Below, piece by piece: positions 6,303 through 12,621 of a stretch of DNA of 14,278 bases. The stretch lies in the NCBI GenBank assembly GCA_001795245.1, contig MGOD01000017.1:7888-22165 (forward strand), given 5' to 3'. The notes beneath the pieces were generated by a model. It was not told where the DNA came from. It saw only the letters and a list, made by a program, of their open reading frames with translations, and did no database searches. The DNA comes from Chloroflexi bacterium RBG_16_70_13. GTDB taxonomy: Bacteria > Chloroflexota > Limnocylindria > Limnocylindrales > CSP1-4. Numbering within the stretch: position 1 is the stretch's first letter; every line of letters begins with the position of its first letter. The position numbers were made by a program, and so were the translations under genes.

Positions 6303-7384
6303 CAGTTGATGCCGCCCTCGAGATCGGCCTCCATCTCCTCGAGATCGCGCGCGTACGTGCCCGCCGAGAGGTATTTCCAGCCGCCGTCGGGGAGGATCGC
6401 CACGATCGTCCCGGCCGTCATCTCGCGGGCGACCCGGGCGGCGGCCACGAGGACCGCACCGGACGAGGGCCCGGCGAAGATGCCCTCGAGGGCGATGAGG
6501 TCGCGGACCGCGGCAATTGCGTCGCGGTGCGAGACGATGAGCTTGGCGTCGAGGAGCCCGGGGTCGAGGATCTCCGGCACGAAGCCCTCGTCGAGCGAGC
6601 GGAGGCCCTGGACCCCTTCGCCCGGGATCGGCTCGGCGGCGATGATCCGGACGCCGGGCTTGGCCGCCCGGAAGAAGCGGGCCAGACCCATGAGCGTGCC
6701 CCCGGTTCCCAGGCCGGCGACGACGACGTCCACCTCGGGGCAGTCGGCGAGGATCTCCGGCGCGGTCGTCACCTCGTGCGCCCGTGGGTTCGCCGGGTTG
6801 CCGTACTGGTACGGCATCACGAAGCGGGCGTCACGGGCCGCGAGGTCCTTGGCCAGGGTGATCGCCCCGTTGGACCCCAGGGCCGCTGGTGAATCGATGA
6901 TCTCGGCCCCGAACAGCGCCGCCATCTGGCGCCGCTCGGGGGTCACGTTGTCGGGCATGACGAGGGCGATCCGGTAGCCCTTGCGGCGGGCGATCATGGC
7001 CAGGGCGATCCCGGTGTTGCCCGATGTCGGCTCGAGGATGATCGAGTCGGGGCCGAGGGCGCCGCGGGCCTCGAGGTCCTCGACCAGGGCCCGCGCGGTC
7101 CGATCCTTGACCGAGCCCGTCGGGTTGACCATCTCGAGCTTGGCGTAGATCCGGACCGCCGGGTTCGGCGACATCCGCGGCACCGCGACCAGGGGCGTGT
7201 GCCCGATCGCCTCGAGGATGCTCTCGTACCGACCGCCGTGCGGCGCCAGCTCCGCGTGGGCCTGGGCGTGGGCCTGGGCGTGGTCTTGGGCGTGGTCTTG
7301 GGCGTGGTCTTGGGCGTGGTCGTCGCGCTGCCCGCCCGCCGGGGCCGCCCGGGGCACGATCCGCGGCGCGCGAAGCGCGGCCAC
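6296..7384 (-). CDS. cysM: CysM-type cysteine synthase with His-rich N-terminal repeat
   Basis: A 362-residue PLP enzyme. Residues 52-362 align with mycobacterial CysM, an O-phosphoserine sulfhydrylase that takes sulfur from CysO thiocarboxylate: PLP lysine K93 in NPTGSVKD, TSGNTG at 120-125, GTGGT at 226-230, and the C-terminal DGGWKYLSAGTY segment. GEGVQGLRSLDEGF places Arg262 at the position of mycobacterial Arg220, linked to phosphoserine preference. The start is GTG 7384, 1 nt after the cysO stop, with AGGCGG 6 nt upstream; no ATG/GTG/TTG lies between the repeat and the conserved domain. Residues about 22-45 are a repeated HAQD/HAQA block absent from mycobacterial CysM. The gene ends in a GTGA overlap with mec. 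An O-acetylserine-using enzyme is the main alternative. Confidence 0.93.
   Translation of the reverse strand: MAALRAPRIVPRAAPAGGQRDDHAQDHAQDHAQDHAQAHAQAHAELAPHGGRYESILEAIGHTPLVAVPRMSPNPAVRIYAKLEMVNPTGSVKDRTARALVEDLEARGALGPDSIILEPTSGNTGIALAMIARRKGYRIALVMPDNVTPERRQMAALFGAEIIDSPAALGSNGAITLAKDLAARDARFVMPYQYGNPANPRAHEVTTAPEILADCPEVDVVVAGLGTGGTLMGLARFFRAAKPGVRIIAAEPIPGEGVQGLRSLDEGFVPEILDPGLLDAKLIVSHRDAIAAVRDLIALEGIFAGPSSGAVLVAAARVAREMTAGTIVAILPDGGWKYLSAGTYARDLEEMEADLEGGINWW
7254..7325 (-). repeat. 12-bp tandem repeat within cysM, six units
   Basis: Read on the plus strand: two units GCGTGGGCCTGG, three units GCGTGGTCTTGG and one partial unit GCGTGGTCGTCG. On the coding strand each unit gives His-Ala-Gln-Asp or His-Ala-Gln-Ala, placing six histidines four residues apart. 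The unit is a multiple of 3, so copy-number change keeps the frame. Confidence 0.95.
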
Positions 7385-7385
7385 G

Positions 7386-7658
7386 TCAGCCGCCTGCCAT
7401 CGCCGGGAGGAGCCGGACCTCGTCGTGCTCCTCGACCGGCGTGGCAAGGCCCTCGAGGTACCGGACGTCCTGGCCGTTGACGTAGACGTTGACGAATCGG
7501 TTCAGGTCACCCTCGGGCGTCAGGAGCTGGCCGCCGAGGCCCGGGTGCCGTTCGAGGAGGGCATGGACGAGCTCCCCCACCGTCGCCCCGCCGAGCTCGA
7601 GGGACTTGACCCCGCCGACGGACGGCCGGAGGACGGCCGGGATGTAGACGGTGCTCAT
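7386..7658 (-). CDS. cysO: CysO-like ubiquitin-fold sulfur carrier
   Basis: A 90-residue ThiS/MoaD/CysO-family protein ending in RLLPAMAGG, the Gly-Gly tail that is adenylated and converted to a thiocarboxylate. The start (STVYIPAVLRPSVGG), the segment NRFVNVYVNGQDVRYLEGL and the tail closely follow M. tuberculosis CysO as I recall it. It would be activated by the MoeZ-like enzyme encoded upstream, donate sulfur to the CysM product to give CysO-cysteine, and be recycled by Mec. Its ATG overlaps the moeZ stop as ATGA, and cysM follows after 1 nt. A role in molybdopterin or thiamine synthesis is less likely, since no other genes of those pathways are nearby. Confidence 0.93.
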   Translation of the reverse strand: MSTVYIPAVLRPSVGGVKSLELGGATVGELVHALLERHPGLGGQLLTPEGDLNRFVNVYVNGQDVRYLEGLATPVEEHDEVRLLPAMAGG

Positions 7659-8887
7659 GCCCGGCCCTCCGGTGCAGCTCCACCGAGCCCGCCGAAGCCG
7701 GCGCCGCTCAGGACGAACGGGGCGTCGACGGGGAAGGCCGAGAGGGCCGGCGCCTCGCCGCGCTCGCGGGCCGCCCGGGCCTCGTCGGAGCAGACCGGGC
7801 AGGCCGGGTCGCGGCGCAGCTTGAGCTCGGTGAACTCGGCCTCGAGGGCATCGAAGATGAGGAGGCGCCCGGCCAGCGTCGTCCCGATCCCCAGGAGGAC
7901 CTTCAGGACCTCGTTGGCCTGGAGGAGGCCCATGATCCCGGGCACGACGCCGAGGACGCCCGCGACCGAGCAGCCGGGCGCGAGCTCCGGCGGCGGTGGC
8001 GTCGGGTAGAGGCAGCGGTAGCAGGGTCCCTCGTAGGGGATGAAGGTCGTCAGCTGGCCCTCGAACCGGAAGACGCTGGCGTGGACCACCGGGATGCCGG
8101 CCGCGACGGCCGCGTCGTTGAGCAGGTAGCGTGTCTCGAACGTGTCCGTCCCGTCGAGGATGACGTCGTAGCCGGCGATGATCCGCTCGACGTTGTCGCC
8201 GACGAGCATCTCCTCGTGGCCGACCACGGTCACGTCGGGGTTGAGCGCCGCGATCGCCTGCTTCGCGCTCTCGACCTTCTTCTGGCCCACCCGGTCGGAG
8301 GCGTGGAGGACCTGGCGCTGGAGGTTGGAGACGTCGACGATGTCGAAGTCGACGATCCCGATCGTGCCGACGCCGGCCGCGGCGAGGTAGAGCGCGGCCG
8401 GGCTGCCGAGCCCGCCGGCCCCGATGAGGAGGACCTTCGACTCGAGGAGCCGGGCCTGGCCGGCCGAGCCGACCTCGGGGATGAGGAGGTGACGGCTGTA
8501 GCGCTGCTGCTGCTCCTTGGACAGGACGACCGGCGTCGTCCACGGCAACCCCTCCGCCTTCCAGCTCTGGAAACCGCCGCTCATCGACATGGCGTTCGCG
8601 TAGCCGAGCTGCTGGAGCGTCTGCGCCCCGAACGCCGATCGGACGCCGCCGGCGCAGTAGAGGACGAGCGGCGCGTCGCGGTCCGGGACCGTGGCCTCGA
8701 TGTGCAGCTCGAGGTAGCTCCGGGCGACGTGGAGCGCACCGGGGATGTAGCCCTGGTCCCACTCGCTCGTCTCGCGGACGTCGATGAACGTCACGCCCTC
8801 GGCACGGAGGCGCTCGGCCTCCTGGGGGTTGACCTCCCGGATTGAGGCCTTGGCCTCCTTCAGGAGCTCGGTATAGGTTTTGGGCAT
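7655..8887 (-). CDS. moeZ: Rhodanese-ThiF/MoeB activating enzyme (MoeZ-like), inverted domain order
   Basis: 410 residues. Residues about 15-118 are a rhodanese domain with active-site Cys78 in CAGGVRS. Residues about 125-370 are an E1-like ThiF/MoeB domain: nucleotide loop GAGGLGSP at 156-163, FDIVDVSNLQRQ at 181-192, Cys306 in GCSVAGVLG, and zinc ligands Cys289, Cys292, Cys363 and Cys366. The enzyme should adenylate the CysO C-terminus and transfer sulfur from its rhodanese persulfide. In mycobacterial MoeZ the rhodanese domain is C-terminal; here it is N-terminal, and the C-terminus is a Gly/Ala-rich tail. ATG 8887 has GGAG 11 nt upstream. It is the first gene of the cys operon and overlaps cysO by 4 bp. 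It may also serve other carriers such as MoaD. Confidence 0.9.
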   Translation of the reverse strand: MPKTYTELLKEAKASIREVNPQEAERLRAEGVTFIDVRETSEWDQGYIPGALHVARSYLELHIEATVPDRDAPLVLYCAGGVRSAFGAQTLQQLGYANAMSMSGGFQSWKAEGLPWTTPVVLSKEQQQRYSRHLLIPEVGSAGQARLLESKVLLIGAGGLGSPAALYLAAAGVGTIGIVDFDIVDVSNLQRQVLHASDRVGQKKVESAKQAIAALNPDVTVVGHEEMLVGDNVERIIAGYDVILDGTDTFETRYLLNDAAVAAGIPVVHASVFRFEGQLTTFIPYEGPCYRCLYPTPPPPELAPGCSVAGVLGVVPGIMGLLQANEVLKVLLGIGTTLAGRLLIFDALEAEFTELKLRRDPACPVCSDEARAARERGEAPALSAFPVDAPFVLSGAGFGGLGGAAPEGRA

Positions 8888-8915
8888 CGGTCAGGTCGCT
8901 CCGGTTGTCGACGGG

Positions 8916-8936
8916 CCGTCGCCGAACCGGCGACGG
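8916..8936 (-). other. GC-rich hairpin upstream of moeZ
   Basis: CCGTCGCCG (8916-8924) and CGGCGACGG (8928-8936) form a perfect 9-bp stem with a 3-nt loop, 29 nt before the moeZ ATG. No U-run follows on either strand. It may be a 5-prime leader structure or a block to read-through from sufU. Confidence 0.4.
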
Positions 8937-8986
8937 GGCTTAAGGGCAATGGTGGGGCGATCCGCGGAGGACGCGGTCGCGGGTCA

Positions 8987-9007
8987 GCCGGCGCTCAGGC
9001 CGCCGGC
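8987..9007 (-). terminator. Weak candidate terminator after sufU
   Basis: GCCGGCG (8987-8993) and CGCCGGC (9001-9007) form a 7-bp stem with a 7-nt loop, 53 nt downstream of the sufU stop. There is no U-tract. If it is inactive, sufU and the cys operon could be one transcript. The rest of the 172-bp sufU-moeZ gap shows no clear promoter. Confidence 0.25.
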
Positions 9008-9059
9008 GGCGTACACCTGCAGCGGCCCGGCACGGAGCGGCGGGTGGGCATCCGGCCGG

Positions 9060-9485
9060 TCATGCGGTCTGGCCCTCCGCGGCGGGCAGTGGCCCCGCGG
9101 CACTCGCGGCAGCCGGCTGGGCGGCCTCGGCGAGCGCCTGCTGGAGGGTGTCCAGGCTCAGGAGGGCGCACTTGAGGCGGGCCGGCGAGATCTCGATGCC
9201 GAGGAGGTCCAGGACGTCCTGGGAGGTCATGGCCGCAGCGTCGACGACCGGCTTGCCCTTGATCTCGTCGGTCAGGAGCGAGGCCGAGGCCTGGCTGATC
9301 GCGCAGCCCCGGCCGGTAAAGCCGACGCCAGCGATCTTCCCGTCCGAGAGGCGCAGCTGGAGGGTGATCCGGTCGCCGCACAGCGGGTTGGCGCCCTCGT
9401 GGGACGCGTTGGCATGTTCCAGGACCCCGAAGTTGTGGGGCCGCCGGTAATGCTCAAGGATGTAGTCGCGGTAGAGGTCGTCCAT
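9060..9485 (-). CDS. sufU: SufU, Fe-S assembly sulfur-transfer protein
   Basis: A 141-residue SufU/IscU-family protein. The three metal or sulfur ligands are Cys36 in NPLCGD, Cys61 in GRGCAIS and Cys106 in LKCALL; Asp38 follows the first. The roughly 20-residue stretch between Cys61 and the third Cys (SLLTDEIKGKPVVDA) is typical of SufU rather than IscU. SufU takes sulfur from the cysteine desulfurase SufS, encoded at 10407-11702. The C-terminal 25 residues are an Ala/Pro-rich tail. ATG 9485 has no Shine-Dalgarno; a TACACT element 11 nt upstream implies a leader of only about 4 nt. A palindrome shared with the rrf2 promoter lies just upstream. The moeZ-cysO-cysM-mec operon follows 172 nt downstream on the same strand. 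Confidence 0.95.
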   Translation of the reverse strand: MDDLYRDYILEHYRRPHNFGVLEHANASHEGANPLCGDRITLQLRLSDGKIAGVGFTGRGCAISQASASLLTDEIKGKPVVDAAAMTSQDVLDLLGIEISPARLKCALLSLDTLQQALAEAAQPAAASAAGPLPAAEGQTA

Positions 9486-9496
9486 CTCGAACGCCG

Positions 9497-9502
9497 AGTG
9501 TA
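9497..9502 (-). promoter_or_regulatory. -10 element of sufU promoter
   Basis: TACACT on the minus strand, 11 nt before the sufU ATG, lies within the 12-mer GTACACTCGGCG that also occurs at 211-200. No good -35 is found at 16-18 nt, and the palindrome 9512-9536 covers that place, so the promoter may need or be blocked by a regulator. Confidence 0.45.
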
Positions 9503-9511
9503 CAACCGGTC

Positions 9512-9536
9512 AATCCCGACTGCATCCGTCGGAATT
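9512..9536. promoter_or_regulatory. 25-bp palindrome at sufU promoter, candidate Rrf2 operator
   Basis: The plus strand reads AATCCCGAC-N7-GTCGGAATT, a 9+7+9 inverted repeat with 8 of 9 positions symmetric. Half-sites and spacing match the palindrome at 13184-13208 in front of rrf2. It covers the -35 region of sufU and lies about 60 bp upstream of the divergent hydrolase -10 element. Confidence 0.7.
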
Positions 9537-9594
9537 GGAACGGCCGGACCGGGCCCGAGCGTCACGAGCGACGGGTCGGGGCCCGTGCGTGCGC

Positions 9595-9600
9595 TAGCCT
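9595..9600 (+). promoter_or_regulatory. -10 element of leaderless hydrolase promoter
   Basis: TAGCCT is followed by 7 nt and the GTG start at 9608, matching the leaderless spacing seen at two other genes in the window. No clear -35 is present. Confidence 0.4.
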
Positions 9601-9607
9601 GACGCCA

Positions 9608-10399
9608 GTGGACGGCGCGATCATCGAGGACATCCGGTATGACGGGGGCGAGGGCGCCCACGGCGAGGTCAAGGCGTGGCTCGTCCGCGCGGGCCCGGGG
9701 GAGCCGCCGGCGGCCCCGACGTCGAAGTCGTGCGCCGGCGTCCTCTTCTGGCACTGGCTCGAGACGCGCTCGCCGGACGGCAACCGGACGCAGTTCCTGG
9801 ACGAGGCCGGCGAGCTGGCATCGCGCGGCGTCGTGTCGCTCCTGCCGCAGGGCCGCTTCCCGTGGTCCATCGATCCCTCGGGCTCCGCCGCCGATATCGG
9901 CGAGATCGGGCGCGAGGTCGCCCGCCTGCGGGCGGGCCTGGACCTCCTCGCCGGACGCCCCGACGTGGACGAGCGCCGCCTGGCCGTCGTCGGCCACGAC
10001 TTCGGGGGCATGCTCGCGATCGTCGCCGCGGCCGAGGATCCGCGCGTCCGGAGCCTCGTGGTCGTCGCCGCCACGCCGCGCTGGGGCGACTGGTTCCTGC
10101 CCTTCTGGCAGATCGCCGAGGACCGGATCGACTACCTCCGGGCCACCCGAGAGATCGATCCGATTGAGCAGATCGCCGCCGTCGCGCCGCGCCCGATCCT
10201 CCTTCAGTTCGGCGAGCGGGACTGGTTCATCGCTCCGATGTCAGCCTGGGCCTTCCGCCGCGCGACCGGCGCCGAGTCCGGCGACCATCAGGTCGAGCTC
10301 AAGATGTACGACGCCGAGCACGGCATGCACCACGACGACTGCCGGCCTGATCGAACCGCATTCCTCGCCCGGACGCTGGGCCTGGGCGCGGGGGCCTGA
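9608..10399 (+). CDS. Alpha/beta hydrolase (dienelactone-hydrolase-like) with Asp nucleophile position
   Basis: A 263-residue alpha/beta-hydrolase fold. The nucleophile elbow reads VVGHDFGGML, so residue 131 is Asp where esterases of this type have Ser (G-x-S-x-G). The likely acid is Asp205 in FGERDWF and the likely base His238 in AEHGMHHDD. An Asp nucleophile is known in haloalkane dehalogenases and epoxide hydrolases (GHDWGG), but the spacing and the late acid/His pair here look more like dienelactone hydrolase or S9 relatives. No signal peptide is visible, so it is probably cytoplasmic. The start is GTG 9608 with a TAGCCT element 7 nt upstream and no ribosome site. It is divergent from sufU and its stop lies 7 nt from the sufS stop. 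Substrate unknown. Confidence 0.85.
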   Translation: MDGAIIEDIRYDGGEGAHGEVKAWLVRAGPGEPPAAPTSKSCAGVLFWHWLETRSPDGNRTQFLDEAGELASRGVVSLLPQGRFPWSIDPSGSAADIGEIGREVARLRAGLDLLAGRPDVDERRLAVVGHDFGGMLAIVAAAEDPRVRSLVVVAATPRWGDWFLPFWQIAEDRIDYLRATREIDPIEQIAAVAPRPILLQFGERDWFIAPMSAWAFRRATGAESGDHQVELKMYDAEHGMHHDDCRPDRTAFLARTLGLGAGA

Positions 10400-10410
10400 C
10401 CGACCGTCAG
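10396..10410. terminator. Short hairpin at convergent hydrolase/sufS ends
   Basis: CTGAC (10396-10400) and GTCAG (10406-10410) form a 5-bp stem with a 5-nt loop spanning both stop codons. It is short and without a U-run, so only positional support exists. Confidence 0.2.
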
Positions 10411-11702
10411 ACGCCGAAGACCCGCTTCACCTCGGCGATGCCGGCGATGAGGGCGTCGATGTCGGCCCGGGTGGTGTAGACGTTGAAGCTGGCCCGAACG
10501 GTGGCCGGCAGGTCGAGGCGCTCGTGGAGCGGCATCGTGCAGTGGTGGCCGGCCCGGACGGCGACGCCGGAGCGGTCCAGCACCTGCGCCACGTCATGGG
10601 GATGGACGCCCGGCAGGTTGAACGGGATGACCCCGCCGCGGATGGCGGTGTCCATCGGGCCATACAGGGCCAGATCCGGATGCGCGGCGGCGATTGCCGG
10701 GAGGGCGTAGTCGAGGAGCTCGCGCTCGTGCTCGCGGACGCGGCCCATCCCCAGCTCGCCGAGGTAGTCCGCCGCCGCGCCCAGGCCGATGGCGGCGGCG
10801 ATGTCCGGCGTGCCGGCCTCGAACTTCCAGGGAATGTCGTTCCACTCCGAGCGCCGGAGGTGGACCTCGCGGATCATCTCGCCGCCGGCGAGGAAGGGCG
10901 GCATCGCCTCGAGCAGCTCCCGCCGAGCCCAGAGCGCGCCGGACCCCGTCGGGGCCAGCATCTTGTGGCCGGAGAAGACGTAGAAATCGGCGTCGATCGC
11001 GGCGATGTCGACGGGCACGTGGGGCACCGCCTGGGCACCGTCGACGAGGACGAGTGCGCCGGCCTCGTGGGCCATCCGGGTCATCTCGGCGGCAGGGTTG
11101 ATCGTGCCGAGGGTGTTCGAGACGTGGGCGAAGGCGACGAGCTTCGGCTTGAGGCGCAGGAGGACCTCGAAGACGTCGAGCCGCAGGACCCCGTCGTCGG
11201 TGATCGGGATGAACTCGAGATCACCGTCGCGCTCCTGGGCCAGGAGCTGCCAGGGGACGAGGTTGGCGTGATGCTCCATCTCGGTGAGCACGATCGCGTC
11301 GCCGCGCTCGATGTTCCGGCGGCCCCACGAGTAGGCGACGAGGTTGATCGCCTCGGTCGCGTTGCGGGTGAAGACGATCTCGTGGGCGTCCGGCGCGTTC
11401 AGGAACCGGGCGACGCTCGCCCGGGCACGCTCGTAGCCCGCCGTGGCCCGCTCGCCGATCTCGTAGATCCCGCGATGGACGTTGGCGTTGTACTCGCGGT
11501 AGTACTCGTCCATCGCCTCGATGACCGCCAGCGGCTTCTGGCTGGTGGCCGCGGAGTCGAGGTAGACGAGGGGCTTCCCCGTCGAGGTCGTCGTCGCGAG
11601 GATCGGGAAGTCGGCCCGGATGACCTCCGGGACGAGGTGTCCGTCGCGGATCCGGGGGTCGCCGGCGGTCGCGGGATCGTCGGGTCGGGCCGTGATCGTC
11701 AT
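10407..11702 (-). CDS. sufS: SufS cysteine desulfurase
   Basis: A 431-residue class V aminotransferase-fold enzyme that takes sulfur from cysteine for Fe-S cluster assembly. The PLP lysine is K247 in FSGHKMLAPTGSG. The persulfide cysteine is C388 in RAGHHCTMPLHERL, the short-loop pattern of group II SufS enzymes. Other family segments are LDSAATSQKP (49-57), NVHRGIYEIGERAT (74-87), EMEHHANLVPW and FEAGTPDIAAAIGLG. The start is taken as ATG 11702, 16 nt after the sufC stop, with a weak AGGGCG site; the frame continues back into sufC, but that part is the shadow of sufC. A roughly 25-residue N-terminal extension precedes the conserved domain. Its partner SufU is encoded at 9060-9485, beyond the oppositely oriented hydrolase gene. 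Confidence 0.95.
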   Translation of the reverse strand: MTITARPDDPATAGDPRIRDGHLVPEVIRADFPILATTTSTGKPLVYLDSAATSQKPLAVIEAMDEYYREYNANVHRGIYEIGERATAGYERARASVARFLNAPDAHEIVFTRNATEAINLVAYSWGRRNIERGDAIVLTEMEHHANLVPWQLLAQERDGDLEFIPITDDGVLRLDVFEVLLRLKPKLVAFAHVSNTLGTINPAAEMTRMAHEAGALVLVDGAQAVPHVPVDIAAIDADFYVFSGHKMLAPTGSGALWARRELLEAMPPFLAGGEMIREVHLRRSEWNDIPWKFEAGTPDIAAAIGLGAAADYLGELGMGRVREHERELLDYALPAIAAAHPDLALYGPMDTAIRGGVIPFNLPGVHPHDVAQVLDRSGVAVRAGHHCTMPLHERLDLPATVRASFNVYTTRADIDALIAGIAEVKRVFGV

Positions 11703-11718
11703 CGGTCGCTCGCCCTGC

Positions 11719-12621
11719 TCACTGGGCCAGGACGGCCGGCTCGTCGAGCCGAAGGGCGTCGTCGGGGACGTCGACCTCGAGGCCGGCCTCGCGGAGGATC
11801 GGGCCGTAGCCCTCGTCCTCCAGGCGGAGCGCCAGGTCGCGGCCACCCGACTTCACGATCCGGCCCTGCGCCAGGACGTGGACGACATCGGGCACGATGT
11901 GGTTGAGGAGTCGCTGGTAGTGGGTAATGAGGAGGACGCCGAGATCGGGGTTGAGCATCGCGTTGACCCCGTCGGCGACGATCCGGAGGGCATCGATGTC
12001 GAGGCCGGAGTCGGTCTCGTCGAGGATTGCCAGGTCGGGCTCGAGCATCGCCATCTGGAGCATCTCGAGGCGCTTCTTCTCGCCGCCCGAGAAGCCCTCG
12101 TTGACGTAGCGCGTCACAAAGGTCTCGTCCATCTTCAGGAGGGCCAGCTTCTCGCGCATCTTGCGCCGGAAGTCGAGCATCGAGACGCCGCCCTTGACCG
12201 GGTCCGTGGGGTCGATGTCGCTGTTCTTGTCGATGCCCTGGAGCTTCGCGTTGAGGCCGCTCCGGATGAAGCTCGCGACCGACAGGCCCGGCACCGCCGT
12301 CGGGTACTGGAAGGCGAGGAACATCCCCAGGCGGGCTCGTTTGTCTGGCGACAGCTTCAGGATGTCGCGCCCGCGCCAGTGAACCTCGCCGCCGGTCACG
12401 ACGTAGGCCGGATGGCCCATCAGGGCGTAGGCGAGCGTCGTCTTGCCCGAGCCGTTGGGGCCCATGATCGCGTGGACCTCGCCCGGGCCGACCTCGAGGT
12501 CGATGCCCTGGAGGATCTCGCGCTCCGGATCGGCGATCGGAGCGACGCGGAGGCCGCGGATGATCAGGCGGCGGTCGTCGGCGTGCTTGCGCCGGTCGAC
12601 GCTGGGTGCGGTGGTGGTCAC
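11719..12621 (-). CDS. sufC: SufC, Fe-S assembly ATPase
   Basis: A 300-residue ABC-type ATPase of the SufBCD scaffold. Walker A is GPNGSGKTT at 54-62; the Q-loop lies in AFQYPTAVPGL; the signature is FSGGEKKRLEMLQ; Walker B with the SufC hallmark is LDETDSGLDIDAL; the switch His is in LLITHYQRLL. The start is GTG 12621, which overlaps the rrf2 stop as GTGA. Compared with the usual length of about 250 residues there is an N-terminal extension of about 18 residues and a long acidic C-terminal tail. In most genomes sufB and sufD lie beside sufC; here sufS follows directly, 16 nt downstream, so SufB and SufD must be encoded elsewhere or be absent. Confidence 0.96.
   Translation of the reverse strand: MTTTAPSVDRRKHADDRRLIIRGLRVAPIADPEREILQGIDLEVGPGEVHAIMGPNGSGKTTLAYALMGHPAYVVTGGEVHWRGRDILKLSPDKRARLGMFLAFQYPTAVPGLSVASFIRSGLNAKLQGIDKNSDIDPTDPVKGGVSMLDFRRKMREKLALLKMDETFVTRYVNEGFSGGEKKRLEMLQMAMLEPDLAILDETDSGLDIDALRIVADGVNAMLNPDLGVLLITHYQRLLNHIVPDVVHVLAQGRIVKSGGRDLALRLEDEGYGPILREAGLEVDVPDDALRLDEPAVLAQ

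Noticed and set aside
7254..7325. Tandem repeat considered as a CRISPR-like or iteron array
   Set aside because: Units are contiguous with no spacers, are in frame inside cysM and encode a regular peptide; there are no cas or replication genes nearby.
7197..8009. Plus-strand frame with a striking Trp-Ala/Trp-Ser repeat opposite cysM and cysO
   Set aside because: It is the antisense reading of the HAQD repeat and of conserved cysM/cysO/moeZ codons; it has no ribosome site and no recognisable domain.
7386..8762. A 458-residue frame joining an N-terminal Arg/Pro-rich region to CysO
   Set aside because: The upstream part is an out-of-frame shadow of moeZ; the ATG at 7658 with the ATGA overlap is the true cysO start.
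9003..9059. Possible 18-codon peptide gene after sufU (ATG at 9052)
   Set aside because: No ribosome site, no hydrophobic or conserved pattern, and composition like the surrounding noncoding GC-rich sequence.
9507..9512. TTGACC as the -35 box of sufU
   Set aside because: It is only 5 nt from the TACACT -10, far too close for a sigma-70 promoter.
9550..9585. CGGGCCC/GGGCCCG inverted repeat upstream of the hydrolase
   Set aside because: Arms are nearly self-complementary GC runs expected by chance at this composition.
9639..11906. Very long plus-strand frame across the hydrolase, sufS and sufC
   Set aside because: Low-complexity Arg/Gly/Asp-rich translation typical of antisense frames in high-GC DNA; three conserved genes explain the region.
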